NCBI RefSeq assembly: GCF_025370785.1
Contig: NZ_JAMXFA010000026.1
Coordinates: 1 to 64,000 of the forward strand
DNA: 64,000 nucleotides
Source: Laspinema olomoucense D3b
Lineage (GTDB): Bacteria > Cyanobacteriota > Cyanobacteriia > Cyanobacteriales > Laspinemataceae
Reading direction: 5' to 3'
Under the pieces are notes generated by a model. It was given only the letters and a program-made list of their open reading frames with translations. It ran no database searches and had not been told where the DNA came from. Shown here one piece after another: positions 8,838 to 17,873 of the stretch; positions within the stretch are counted from its first letter, which is position 1; the number at the start of each line of letters is the position of its first letter. Position numbers and translations under genes: made by a program.

Positions 8838-11336
8838 TTAATCAAAAGACTTCAGCTTGAAAAAGGTATAGAAAGTCAAGCAGAAGGTGGGGGTTAAGAG
8901 AGTTAGAAGGGGGGGGATTAGTGGAATCCAGCCCCCTTGAGTTAAAGCCCACAAACAGATTCCATATAATATCAGAATAGCACCGCTAAGGGCTATCCAT
9001 CGTTGTAAGGGTTGAGGAAAAAGCCAGACGAGCATTCCACCCAGAGATGACCATAATAACACCCAAAGTGCATTAACCCATTGAGGCCACCACCAGATCG
9101 AGGGCCGCTTATTTTCGCCCTTCAATTCGCCCTCAACACTACTAAGAATCTGGCTCACTACATGGGCATGAATGTTTAACCCGTTAATTTTCCCATAAGG
9201 GGTAGAAAACGACCTCTGTACCGTTGGAGCGGTCACACCAATCAAAACCACCTTTCCTTCAATTCGAGATGGCTTAAACGGATGGCGTTCTTCCAACAGA
9301 TCTCGCACGGTAATTTGGTGAGCAATTTGATTCGGATCTGGAGTATGGCGATAACGAATCAGTATTTGATTGCCTTTGGCATATTCTCGCAAATTCTGGT
9401 ATCCACCACTACGATTTGCGAGGGTTTGGATCCGAACTGGGTTAAATTTTGAGTCGCTATGGAAGAGGCTCAGGTCAATAGAGTGATGAGCTGTTAAATA
9501 ACGCTCCACTAAATGCCAAACTAACGAGTAAGGAGTATGACATTTCGTCGGTTCGGGAACGGGATTATCACTGCGATATAAGAGATAGCGACGTAAGCGA
9601 TTGTGCGGTGCGAAATCCCGATCATCAAACACATCCAGAAAGCCCACTTGTTGATTGCCCTCTAAGAGTCCCGGTAAAGGCGCTGTACTATTATCCAAAC
9701 TATTTCCTATAAAACAGACTAAAGCTATATTTTTAGAAGCGTTTATATGATTGATTAGGGTGTCATGGCCACCGGAATAATTTTTATTTTCAACCGGCTG
9801 GTCCCGGATAATATTCAAACCTATGGCTGCTGGGTTATACCTGTTTATTTTTTCTAAAACTTCTGTTAAAATAGCATCGGGTAAAGGATTTCCATACAAG
9901 CTCAGATCGGTTTCATCAGCTCCCACAATTAAAAGCCTGCGATCTATATCTTCCACGGGAAGCCGCCTCATTAAGTGGTCAAAGGCTTGCAGTTCCCAAC
10001 TTTGAAGTTTTCCTTGCCATTGTGCGCTTAGAACAAACAGCGCGATCGCAAAACTTACGGCTAAGGAGCGACCCAGTTTTCTCCATCCAATTTGATGACG
10101 GCGAACTGGAGAACGAGTGAGTTGATCCGGCGCTGGCTGTTCCCGATCGCTGAAAATACTTCCAGAATTGCTTACCTCTATCGGTTCGGAAATAGAAAAA
10201 TTTTTCGGTTTCCTCCCGCGCAACTCCTCCCAGGTTGGCGGCACTTCGGCGGGATTCTGACAGATGATCGGCAAGCCGGTACATCCTGGAAAATCCAGAA
10301 ATTCTTCTAAACATTTTTGCGATCGCCTGACTGCCGTATATAAATAGGCTCCAGCGGCATATTCTTTCAAAAATTCTTTTAAGAAGCACTGCGCCACCTG
10401 ATCTGGAACGGGTTCTTTCATCACGATTGCGACTGGCAGTTGCAACGCCGCCAGCTTTTGAGCTAATCCTAATCCGTCACAAGAATTAAAAATTGCTAAT
10501 TGCAACCCCTGGCGAATCGCCTCCTTTAAAGCCTCCTTAAACTGTCCAATTTCTAGGCTTTCACGTTCATTTATATAAATAATTCCCTCATTCCCTTTCG
10601 TTTGGCTATGACCGGCAAAAAAGAAAATATCCCATCCTCTCTTATCCCGTAACTTCTGAATGACTTCTGCTGCCGACGGTTGGTTTAACGGTTCTAACTC
10701 TACATCCGGCAGTTGCGCGATCGCCTGTTTGTCCGGTTCCAAATCAATGTTCTCGTTGTTGCCAAACACCGCCAAAATCCGCACCACAGCGCCTTGCTTA
10801 TCACTGCGGGCGATCGGCTTGGGTTTCTGATACTCAAGCGGACTAAACCCAATTCCCACCTCGGGATACTTTATATTGTCAAATACATCCCATTCCAGCC
10901 AAGGCATTTTCCATAATTGGGGATCAGCTTGAATCATTATCCGAACGTGGCCTTTATTTTCCGCTAATTCTTCAACGACTTTTTCTCGGATTTGTTGCCA
11001 TCCTGCATCAACAGTATGCAAAAGCCAAGTTTTCATATTTTGTTCTAACAACTTAGCAAACTTGCGGCAAGCTTCCAGATCGTCATCACCGCCCACCTGT
11101 TCAGGTAAGTCGTCCTCAAAACCCCAGTCCAACTCCTCACCCCGATTTGGACTATTTAACCGGCAAAAACGCGTTTGCCAGTTAAAATAATATCCTTCCA
11201 AATGCAGATGAGGTGGAAGATAACCCGACTTATCTACAGAAGGAAAACCGCCGCAGTCGTGCCAAACTTGTAACCCCACAGAAAATCCGCTGTCAAAATT
11301 ACCACAAATTATTTTTAAAACAATCACTTTTTCCAT
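8838..11336 (-). CDS. CHAT-CHASE2 transmembrane sensor/caspase-like protein
   Basis: An 832-residue protein in three parts. (1) An N-terminal domain of about 170 residues (CGNFDSGFSVGLQV, GYLPPHL, WKMPWLEWDVF) shared with two other proteins in this window. (2) A CHAT peptidase domain with His in FFFAGHSQT (243) and Cys in FNSCDGLGLA (286), so the dyad is intact. (3) A transmembrane helix (about 424-440), an extracytoplasmic CHASE2 sensor (about 447-735; LQAFDHLMRRLP, ILIRYR, GKVVLIGVTAPT), and three C-terminal helices (753-825). CHASE2 normally feeds kinases or cyclases; here it would pass an outside signal to a cytoplasmic protease in the same chain (inference). A GGGAG ribosome site precedes the ATG. 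It is the last gene of the sigma-like/DUF1822/CHAT cassette, 40 bp after DUF1822. Confidence 0.88.
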   Translation of the reverse strand: MEKVIVLKIICGNFDSGFSVGLQVWHDCGGFPSVDKSGYLPPHLHLEGYYFNWQTRFCRLNSPNRGEELDWGFEDDLPEQVGGDDDLEACRKFAKLLEQNMKTWLLHTVDAGWQQIREKVVEELAENKGHVRIMIQADPQLWKMPWLEWDVFDNIKYPEVGIGFSPLEYQKPKPIARSDKQGAVVRILAVFGNNENIDLEPDKQAIAQLPDVELEPLNQPSAAEVIQKLRDKRGWDIFFFAGHSQTKGNEGIIYINERESLEIGQFKEALKEAIRQGLQLAIFNSCDGLGLAQKLAALQLPVAIVMKEPVPDQVAQCFLKEFLKEYAAGAYLYTAVRRSQKCLEEFLDFPGCTGLPIICQNPAEVPPTWEELRGRKPKNFSISEPIEVSNSGSIFSDREQPAPDQLTRSPVRRHQIGWRKLGRSLAVSFAIALFVLSAQWQGKLQSWELQAFDHLMRRLPVEDIDRRLLIVGADETDLSLYGNPLPDAILTEVLEKINRYNPAAIGLNIIRDQPVENKNYSGGHDTLINHINASKNIALVCFIGNSLDNSTAPLPGLLEGNQQVGFLDVFDDRDFAPHNRLRRYLLYRSDNPVPEPTKCHTPYSLVWHLVERYLTAHHSIDLSLFHSDSKFNPVRIQTLANRSGGYQNLREYAKGNQILIRYRHTPDPNQIAHQITVRDLLEERHPFKPSRIEGKVVLIGVTAPTVQRSFSTPYGKINGLNIHAHVVSQILSSVEGELKGENKRPSIWWWPQWVNALWVLLWSSLGGMLVWLFPQPLQRWIALSGAILILYGICLWALTQGGWIPLIPPLLTLLTPTFCLTFYTFFKLKSFD

Positions 11337-11376
11337 GACTGTAGCTCCCTATTAATTTGCTTGAAGGCGGCAGATT

Positions 11377-12834
11377 TTAGGCGACAAACTCCTCCGTAAT
11401 GCTAACCTCATTCAGTGAAACTCTGACCTGAAATCGAGTGCCAGAACGCGGACTAAACCGCAATTGAATCAAATTATCTGTCCCTTCTCCTTCCTCATCA
11501 CTTCGAGTTTCCACTTCTCGCTTCGTTTCCCCCGATTCCGAAAGCACGCTCAATTTTAGATGGGGTGGCAATTTCCTTCCCTCAATCGGTTGGACTTGCA
11601 AAAACACGCCGAGTTTGTCATCATTTCTGGGCATAATTGCCACAATCAGCGCCACGGAATGACCCTCTAACTGCATTCCAAAATCCAGGTATCTAGCTTT
11701 TCTAATTCCTGCTTGAGGATGACCTGGACTAACTTTACCCAAACTTAGTGCCGCTTGCCAACGGGTTTCTTCATCGCGAGCCGTATGCAACAATTGGATT
11801 AAGGCATCGATCGCCTCGGGATTACCCACTCCAAGTTCTCCTAATACCCCCGCAGCATGACGACGAGTCTGTTCGATTTGGTGGGGTTCCAGCAACCGAA
11901 TCACCGGCGCGATCGCACCCACAACGTCTCCTTTTCCTCGCACTGCGCTGGGTTCCGGTGGAGATACCAACGCCTCAAACTGTTGCCATCCATCTTCTAA
12001 GGTATTCTTTCCCAATTCAAGCACATTCTCTAACCATTCTCGTAATTTCACCGGCGTTGTTTTTGCCGCTACTGTCTCTAATTGTCCCATGCGCCGATCG
12101 CACAGTTGTTGTCTGAGGCGATCGTCTGTTAGCAGCGCTGCCCATTTCTCAAAAGGTACTTGTAATTGTAAACGCGGCGAATACAGGGAGGCATCTCCCA
12201 ACTGCTCTAACCATTGTTTTGCCTCTATTTCTGATAACTGTGGCAACGGTTTCACCGCTTCGCGCACTTGAAGTCCCAAAGTTATCTCCATGACCGTTAA
12301 ATCTTCAGTTAATTCTGCCAGGGGGACCGAATAACTGCGATTGTTTGCATCATATTTTCCTTGATTTTTTACCTGGCGATGAGTAGCAAATCCCTCTACT
12401 TCGAGCCAACAGTCATCTTCATCCCCTTCCAAACTGACCTTCACCGCTAAATAATAATCTCCGATCCAGTTGGGATTGTCTACCCATTCCTGGGGTACGA
12501 TTAAGGATTCGGGTTCTATTTCATCCGATGGAATCAGAATTAAGCGAGTTTTACCCAGTTGAATGGCAGTACCATTGACGAGTTCTAAAATACTAAGTAA
12601 TGTGGCTTCACTCGGCCAAATTGAGGGATTAGGTAACTCTTCTTCTAATGCCCATTCCTCCACCCAAGGTAAGAAAGTTTTGACACTCAGCCAGTTGAGA
12701 TAAGCCTGATACCGAGCGATCGCATTAGAATGGCGATCGGCAAGCTCCCATCCTAATTCTTGGTCATCCGGTGCAATCTGCAACAGTAACGATTCTCTTT
12801 CCATGCTGCTTGTTTGTGCTAGACTAAATCTCAT
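11377..12834 (-). CDS. DUF1822 family protein with HEAT-like segment
   Basis: A cyanobacterial DUF1822 protein of unknown function. The N-terminal half has RYQAYLNWLSVKTFLPWVEE, IQLGKTRLILIPSDE and YLAVKVSLE, matching the family's opening region; the middle has a helical repeat of HEAT type (RRHAAGVLGELG, DEETRWQAALSLGKV, about residues 335-375). The C-terminal beta domain (LPPHLKLSVLSESGE, VSITEEFVA) matches the end of the second DUF1822 protein at 32.8 kb. The ATG at 12834 is preferred over the longer frame from 12861 because it overlaps the stop of the sigma-like gene by only 11 bases, a coupled arrangement. Co-location with a sigma-like gene and a CHAT gene in both cassettes suggests it connects the two, for example as adaptor or anti-sigma (speculative). 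Confidence 0.75.
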   Translation of the reverse strand: MRFSLAQTSSMERESLLLQIAPDDQELGWELADRHSNAIARYQAYLNWLSVKTFLPWVEEWALEEELPNPSIWPSEATLLSILELVNGTAIQLGKTRLILIPSDEIEPESLIVPQEWVDNPNWIGDYYLAVKVSLEGDEDDCWLEVEGFATHRQVKNQGKYDANNRSYSVPLAELTEDLTVMEITLGLQVREAVKPLPQLSEIEAKQWLEQLGDASLYSPRLQLQVPFEKWAALLTDDRLRQQLCDRRMGQLETVAAKTTPVKLREWLENVLELGKNTLEDGWQQFEALVSPPEPSAVRGKGDVVGAIAPVIRLLEPHQIEQTRRHAAGVLGELGVGNPEAIDALIQLLHTARDEETRWQAALSLGKVSPGHPQAGIRKARYLDFGMQLEGHSVALIVAIMPRNDDKLGVFLQVQPIEGRKLPPHLKLSVLSESGETKREVETRSDEEGEGTDNLIQLRFSPRSGTRFQVRVSLNEVSITEEFVA

Positions 12835-14743
12835 TTTCTTGTACTCCTGCTTCAAAAACATAAAAATTTTTTAACCAATTTTCTACAATTTGATTAATCT
12901 TCTTCCGTTCTTCATTTCCAGTTAGGGCAATATCCAAGCAGTCGGCAGTCCACTGGATTAAACCCTCTTCTAGTTGACATCTTCCTTCCCACAATAGAGT
13001 AAGCTCTGGGGCTTCACTTTCTTCCCGATTTTGCTCTATCTGTTCCCGAAGGACGGACTGTTTATAATAAAGTTGCAAACCCTCCTGAATGCTATCTGGA
13101 AGCCCCTTAAGTTGATGGATTAATGCTTCTTTAAGGGGTGTTTGATAAAAAATATGCAACCAGTGGTTAACATACTCTTTCATCCACTTCCCTATACAGT
13201 TTAGTAAAAAAATATGCAATTGTGTTTCAATAGAGGCAAGTTTCGCTTTGACTTCATCTGCGGAACATCCCCAGCGATCGCCAATTACGCTAACAACCAG
13301 TTTTTCTCCATAACGCAGGGACAATAACTCTCGTTCTGCTCCAGTAAGCTGTTTTAAAGATTCCACTAAAGCCGCGTGAATAATATCCGCACGATTGGGG
13401 GAAGGAAAGTATTTCTGCAACCACTCCGTAACATAATCAGACACCCATCCTTCGGGCTGACTTAATTGAGTTAAAGCCTTCAAAAGCGGTTTTGTATATT
13501 TATTCGTCAGGTCCCGACTGACTTTACATTGTTGGATGCCACACAGAACAGCAATCTGCTTTTGAGTCAAGCCAAATCCGTATTTAAGCGGCAGAATTTT
13601 AGCTTTGTCGATTAACCAAATGCGTTCGCTCAGTGGCACTTCGATAATATTCCCACACCGTTTTAGTTCGGTTTCCAAGAGTTGCTTAATTTCCTCGGTT
13701 TGATTAAACCATGCCAAAGATAGCTCATCTTCCCCGAATTCCCCCCAAGCCGAATCTTCTGGTTCGGTTTTGGGGTCAGCAATTTCTATTCCTAGCTTGG
13801 CATTTAGTTCGTCAAGAGAACAGGTTTGATATTCTAAATTTTTGCACTCTTTTACCGCTTCAAAGCAGCTTTCCATCCAGCGTTGAATCTGTTCTGCCGT
13901 TACTGGATGGGGATTAGATGCCACTTCAGGCGGTGCGGAAGGTAAAAGCCTTTCGGCATTATAACAGTGGGCAGTTTCGGCAAAATCTTCCGGTTGGGGG
14001 AGCGGCCAAGTTTCTCCGCGTCTTCTCGTTCGCCCTTTAACTCGGTTGAAAAAATAAACCTTGGTGAAATATTTCTGGGCAAAGAGAATCTGCGATATTT
14101 CTCTTTGTCCATAGTGGGCAGTTTCCAAGGCATTTAATAATTTTTTTTCAGACGTCTTGCAGACTAAGCGCCAATATGAGTAGCGGCCCACCGCAGTTTC
14201 GGATTTAATCGTTCTCGTTAAAACTTCGTGCAAGTAAGTGGAAAGTTTGGCGCTTCCTTTGGTTTGAAACTTCCTTAAAATGTCTGCCAATTTTTTGGGA
14301 TTATAAATAAAGGCGCGGGCAATTGTCAGGGTTTCTTCCCAAGACACTTGGGAATGTTTATGGGCGATCGCTTTGGCCGCTTGATGACAAATGGATTCAT
14401 AGTAACTCGCTAAATGTTGGAATGCCAATTCGTGGCGATTGGCCGGTTCCCACTCTTGTGGCGGCGGGGGATTGAGCGCGAAATTTATCCAGAACTGTTC
14501 TAATTGTTCTTCTAAATCCCCAGCGTCGCGCAACCGGGGAAAGTGGGGGTCGTGGGCAGCATATCGCTGAAGGTTGCGCCTCAAACGGGGTTCTGCTATC
14601 CATTGCAACACCACACGCCCCTGGTGATTATCCACCATCAGATAGGTAGAAAATCGGTCGGTATTATTGGACCGTTGGGGTGGGTTGGGCATTCCATCGC
14701 GCTGGAAAGGAGTTGACATTCTTGTTCTGCCTGGGGAAATCAT
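12824..14743 (-). CDS. Sigma-70-like protein, large divergent type
   Basis: A 639-residue soluble protein with sigma-factor features. Residues about 105-180 resemble region 2: a helical run ending FQTKGSAKLSTYLHEVLTRT, compare the usual xGxxFSTYxxxxIRxxI. Two helix-turn-helix candidates follow: LTQKQIAVLCGIQQCKVSRD (392-411), and TGAERELLSLRYGEK..IGDRWGCSADEV (467-499), which resembles region 4. It is far longer than a normal group 3/4 sigma factor, with added helical segments. Start ATG 14743 has no clear ribosome site; ATG 14719 is an alternative. First gene of a three-gene minus-strand cassette with DUF1822 and CHAT-CHASE2. It could direct transcription of the cassette or work as a signalling scaffold; the first fits the HTHs better. 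Confidence 0.65.
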   Translation of the reverse strand: MISPGRTRMSTPFQRDGMPNPPQRSNNTDRFSTYLMVDNHQGRVVLQWIAEPRLRRNLQRYAAHDPHFPRLRDAGDLEEQLEQFWINFALNPPPPQEWEPANRHELAFQHLASYYESICHQAAKAIAHKHSQVSWEETLTIARAFIYNPKKLADILRKFQTKGSAKLSTYLHEVLTRTIKSETAVGRYSYWRLVCKTSEKKLLNALETAHYGQREISQILFAQKYFTKVYFFNRVKGRTRRRGETWPLPQPEDFAETAHCYNAERLLPSAPPEVASNPHPVTAEQIQRWMESCFEAVKECKNLEYQTCSLDELNAKLGIEIADPKTEPEDSAWGEFGEDELSLAWFNQTEEIKQLLETELKRCGNIIEVPLSERIWLIDKAKILPLKYGFGLTQKQIAVLCGIQQCKVSRDLTNKYTKPLLKALTQLSQPEGWVSDYVTEWLQKYFPSPNRADIIHAALVESLKQLTGAERELLSLRYGEKLVVSVIGDRWGCSADEVKAKLASIETQLHIFLLNCIGKWMKEYVNHWLHIFYQTPLKEALIHQLKGLPDSIQEGLQLYYKQSVLREQIEQNREESEAPELTLLWEGRCQLEEGLIQWTADCLDIALTGNEERKKINQIVENWLKNFYVFEAGVQENEI

Positions 14744-15189
14744 GTGAGATACGGGAAATGAGTTTTTTGACGGCTATCGGTTTACTAGGCGACTCCGCCG
14801 TGAATTATGCAAGGATGCTGCCAATGTTGGCTGACTCTAGCAGATGGACCCGCGCGATCGCTACTGGGGTCACACCCCCTTTTAGGTAGTTTATTAATAA
14901 TCTGTAACTCAGCAAAGGAAAAAGTTTTCTATCGTTGCATATTTGCTTTTGCTCCATCCCAGTGACTTTGTTGTCGGGCGATCGCCCTGTGTCTCTCAGG
15001 CCGAGTGTAAAGGAATGTTACAAACAAACCCCTCAGCCGTAAAAGTCGCGGATTTTTACCCAGAGAAGAAACACAGAGGTTGCTTAATCACGCGGTTGAA
15101 AGCAGAATCCTTGGCTTCGCCCACTGCATTCAGAGAACTGCTCATAGCGGGGGCCCGGTTGCAGAACAAGATGCCCCAAAGCATAATCA

Positions 15190-15347
15190 CTAACCATTGA
15201 GACCCATCCTCACGGCTGAATGTGGGCCGTAGACTTTGGAGGATTTGCTCAACTCGCTGTTGAGTGTGCTTAATAGGAGCACTGGTTAAGCTTAGACTCT
15301 TGAACAGTATGACTTAGGGACGGGTTTTAGGCCGGTCCCTTTTTTTG
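15190..15347 (+). ncRNA. Candidate structured RNA ending in a terminator
   Basis: Between the sigma-like gene and the acetyltransferase there is no convincing protein gene, but the plus strand contains consecutive helices: ATCCTC-ACGGC (15206-15216) pairing with GCCGT (15226-15230) and GAGGAT (15239-15244); CTCAAC/GTTGAG (15248-15264) with a 5-base loop; GCTTAA/TTAAGC (15268-15291); then a terminator hairpin and T-run. The upstream stretch from about 15000 holds further short helices (GTAAAA/TTTTAC near 15038-15060), so the transcript may be longer. It does not match the conserved cores of RNase P RNA, tmRNA or SRP RNA that I know; 6S RNA is not excluded. Family unassigned. Confidence 0.4.
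15316..15346 (+). terminator. Rho-independent terminator of the candidate RNA
   Basis: AGGGAC (15316-15321) pairs with GTCCCT (15335-15340), followed by seven T (15340-15346). It lies about 150 bases before the acetyltransferase start, so it ends the upstream transcript rather than serving that gene, unless it acts as a leader attenuator. Confidence 0.6.
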
Positions 15348-15494
15348 AGGCCCCATGAAAGACCGAGGAGGGGTTATACAGAACTTTTAACTGTCCAGTA
15401 GAATAACATCATTGAATTTGTCTCTAGTAAGCATTTAGCGAATTAGAGATCCAACAGGCGAGGAATCGCACCTACTATAGTTGAGCAATAACCC

Positions 15495-16082
15495 ATGAAT
15501 CAATCGAACGCCGAGAAATCGATGTGCCAAAGAATGCTGGCAGGAGAGCCTTATCTGGCAACCGATCCCGAACTGGTGGAGTTGCTTGTGCGATCGCAAC
15601 GAATTTTACATACTTTCAATCTCTCAGTTCCTGATGCCACCGAAGAACGACAATCGCTCATCCAAGAACTGTTTGGGGCGATTGGAGCAGGTTCTGAAGT
15701 TAAACCTCCATTTCGATGCGACTACGGCTTTAATATTTTTGCAGGGGAGCGCCTGTTTATCAACTACGATTGCGTAATTCTCGACTGCAATACAGTCCGC
15801 CTGGGCGATCGCGTCCTGATAGCACCCAAAGTGCAAATCTACACCGCCACTCATCCGCTCAATCCCACTCAGCGCCAAGAGGGATGGGAGTCTGCTTTGC
15901 CAGTGGAAATCGGTAGCGATGTTTGGATTGGCGGAGGTGCGATTATCTGTCCTGGGGTTACCATTGGAGATGGCGCTACCATTGGCGCGGGGAGTGTCGT
16001 GACGCGAGATGTGCCGCCGAGGGTCGTGGCGGCGGGAAACCCCTGTCGGGTGATTCGCCACCTCGATAGTGAGATCCCATAA
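15495..16082 (+). CDS. Sugar O-acetyltransferase (maltose/galactoside acetyltransferase family)
   Basis: A 195-residue acetyl-CoA-dependent acetyltransferase of the LacA/Maa/NodL type, cytoplasmic. The N-terminal maltose-acetyltransferase segment is MCQRMLAGEPYLATDPELV. It is followed by FRCDYGFNIFAGERLFINYDCVILD, the catalytic-His region IYTATHPLNPTQR, and left-handed beta-helix hexapeptides (VWIGGGAIICPGVTIGDGAT, IGAGSVVTRDVPPRVVAAGNP). Full length for the family. The physiological acceptor sugar cannot be told from sequence. It stands alone, downstream of a terminator. Confidence 0.9.
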   Translation: MNQSNAEKSMCQRMLAGEPYLATDPELVELLVRSQRILHTFNLSVPDATEERQSLIQELFGAIGAGSEVKPPFRCDYGFNIFAGERLFINYDCVILDCNTVRLGDRVLIAPKVQIYTATHPLNPTQRQEGWESALPVEIGSDVWIGGGAIICPGVTIGDGATIGAGSVVTRDVPPRVVAAGNPCRVIRHLDSEIP

Positions 16083-16387
16083 TCCGTCATCCGTTTACAG
16101 CTTTGTGCCAGAGTCGAATCAATGCCAAGGGTCGCACTTTGGAGGGACTCCACTCCGGCGGTTGAGACAGGCGATCGCCTCGCCACAGACAGACCCGAAC
16201 GGAATTTTCTAATCAATTTAACTTGACCCCAATGCGGTAAACAGACCAAAATAGTATCCAAGCTACCCTTCCTTTAAAAAAATCCCATCCCACTGATAGA
16301 GCAACCCCTCCCTGTTCAGTCTTTACAATGGGGAGCGCAACCTCGACGCCATTCAAGTCCAGGAATCCCAAAAAGGAGCATCAATTT

Positions 16388-17446
16388 ATGTACAAAACAA
16401 AAGCTTATTCCGCTGCCAGTGCAACATCGCCCCTAGCCTCCGATACTATCCCAAGGCGCGATCCCACCGAACATGACGTCCAGATTGAAATCCTCTACTG
16501 CGGCATCTGCCACTCCGACCTCCATTCGGTGCGCAACGAGTGGAGCAACGTCATGGCTACAGTCTATCCCATTGTTCCCGGTCATGAGATCGTGGGCCGC
16601 GTCACCCAAGTTGGTTCGGCAGTTACGAAGTACAAGACGGGCGACCTCGCTGGGGTCGGCTGCATGGTCGAGTCGGACGGGACCTGCCCCCATTGCCAAG
16701 ACGGTCTTGAGCAGTTTTGCTCAAACCTGACCCTTACCTTCAACTCCCCGGACAAGCACCTTGGAGGTGTTACTTATGGGGGCTACTCCGATAGCATTGT
16801 CGTGGATGAACGCTTCGTTCTGCGCGTTCCCACGAACCTCGATCTCCCTGGAGTCGCGCCACTCCTGTGCGCCGGAATCACAACCTACTCGCCCCTGCGT
16901 CACTGGGGGGTCACCAAGGGCCAGAAAGTTGGCGTAGTCGGTCTTGGCGGATTGGGACACATGGGTGTGAAATTTGCTCATGCCTTCGGTGCGCAGGTCG
17001 TTGTCTTTACCACCTCACCCAACAAGACGGAAGACGCACTCCGCCTCGGTGCTGATGAAGTAGTCATCTCCCGCAATACGGACGAGATGCAGAAACAGGC
17101 GGGTAGCTTTGATTTCATCCTCGATACGGTCTCGGCCCAGCACGACATTAACGCTTATCTCAACCTACTGCGCCCTGATGGGAACATTACCCTTGTCGGC
17201 GCACCTGAGAAGCCTCTGGAAATCTCAGCATTCAACCTGCTCATGGGCCGCCGCCGTCTCTCCGGCTCAAATATTGGTGGCATCCCTGAAACCCAGGAGA
17301 TGCTGGACTTTTGCGGCGAGCATAACATCACTGCTGATGTTGAAGTTATCCCCATCCAAAAGGTCAACGAAGCTTATGAGCGACTGCTCAAGTCTGATGT
17401 CAAGTACCGCTTCTGTATTGATATGGCATCGCTTAAATCGGAATAG
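16388..17446 (+). CDS. Zinc-dependent alcohol dehydrogenase (cinnamyl-alcohol dehydrogenase-like)
   Basis: A 352-residue medium-chain dehydrogenase/reductase that interconverts alcohols and aldehydes with NAD(P)H. Catalytic-zinc ligands are in ILYCGICHSDLHS and PGHEIVG. Structural-zinc cysteines are in VGCMVESDGTCPHCQDG and LEQFC. The Rossmann nucleotide motif is GLGGLGHMGVKFAHAFG. This set matches the YahK/CAD-like broad-range aldehyde reductases. The ATG at 16388 is chosen over upstream starts because AAAAAGGAG sits about 10 bases before it. Its third-position composition is more C-rich than neighbouring genes (impression, not computed), which could reflect horizontal acquisition or high expression. 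Confidence 0.88.
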   Translation: MYKTKAYSAASATSPLASDTIPRRDPTEHDVQIEILYCGICHSDLHSVRNEWSNVMATVYPIVPGHEIVGRVTQVGSAVTKYKTGDLAGVGCMVESDGTCPHCQDGLEQFCSNLTLTFNSPDKHLGGVTYGGYSDSIVVDERFVLRVPTNLDLPGVAPLLCAGITTYSPLRHWGVTKGQKVGVVGLGGLGHMGVKFAHAFGAQVVVFTTSPNKTEDALRLGADEVVISRNTDEMQKQAGSFDFILDTVSAQHDINAYLNLLRPDGNITLVGAPEKPLEISAFNLLMGRRRLSGSNIGGIPETQEMLDFCGEHNITADVEVIPIQKVNEAYERLLKSDVKYRFCIDMASLKSE

Positions 17447-17826
17447 TCCTCAATGAGGCCACTTCCCCTGACCCGCATAACGGACAAACCACAGAAAAAA
17501 TCAATTTTTTACCAGGGGATCATTTGAGGAAAGCAAGTATTTACTCGGCCCCGGGTGATGTACGCATTCATAGGGTTCCCGAACCTGTAATATCAAGGCC
17601 GTTTGATTAACCTAAAAAAACAGTTCTTTCTCTTGTGCCCCATCCGGGCAAAGGATGGGGGGAAAGGGGGTTAGGTCTGTATGGGTGCGCGTGCAAATAT
17701 GATATGATGCTAATTTAGCTCGGCGCGAGATGCAGGTAAATCAAGTGTGGGCGATCGCCGGTTTGATAATTTGCCCTTTTATTTTCCTGTGCCTCTTTTT
17801 TTTGATGGCCAACGGCCCCGAAAACT
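17447..17826. other. Intergenic region
   Basis: Between the dehydrogenase and the convergent kinase. It has a cccatccgggcaaaggatgggg hairpin-like stretch around 17640 and a possible promoter-like AT-rich segment (ATATGATATGATGCTAAT, near 17697-17714) before a small open frame. No other feature seen. Confidence 0.5.
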
Positions 17827-17873
17827 CTAAGACGCCTCGGGTTTGTGAACTACTGCGGGAAGGCGGCAGGTGA
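17730..17873 (+). CDS. Possible 47-residue single-helix membrane protein
   Basis: ATG at 17730 opens a 47-codon frame whose first half is a hydrophobic helix (WAIAGLIICPFIFLCLFFLM) followed by a charged tail ending LREGGR. Its end overlaps the 3' end of the converging histidine kinase by 47 bases, so the tail could be a by-product of that gene. No ribosome site is obvious and I do not recognise it as any photosystem or cytochrome small subunit. Could be chance. Confidence 0.25.
   Translation: MQVNQVWAIAGLIICPFIFLCLFFLMANGPENSKTPRVCELLREGGR

Noticed and set aside
10092-10389. Overlapping frames on both strands within the CHAT-CHASE2 gene
   Set aside because: Shadows of the coding frame around the CHAT-to-CHASE2 linker; no own ribosome site or recognisable fold.
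14943-15200. 85-codon plus frame upstream of the RNA candidate
   Set aside because: Composition is irregular, no family match, and the sequence forms RNA helices instead; considered part of the non-coding region.
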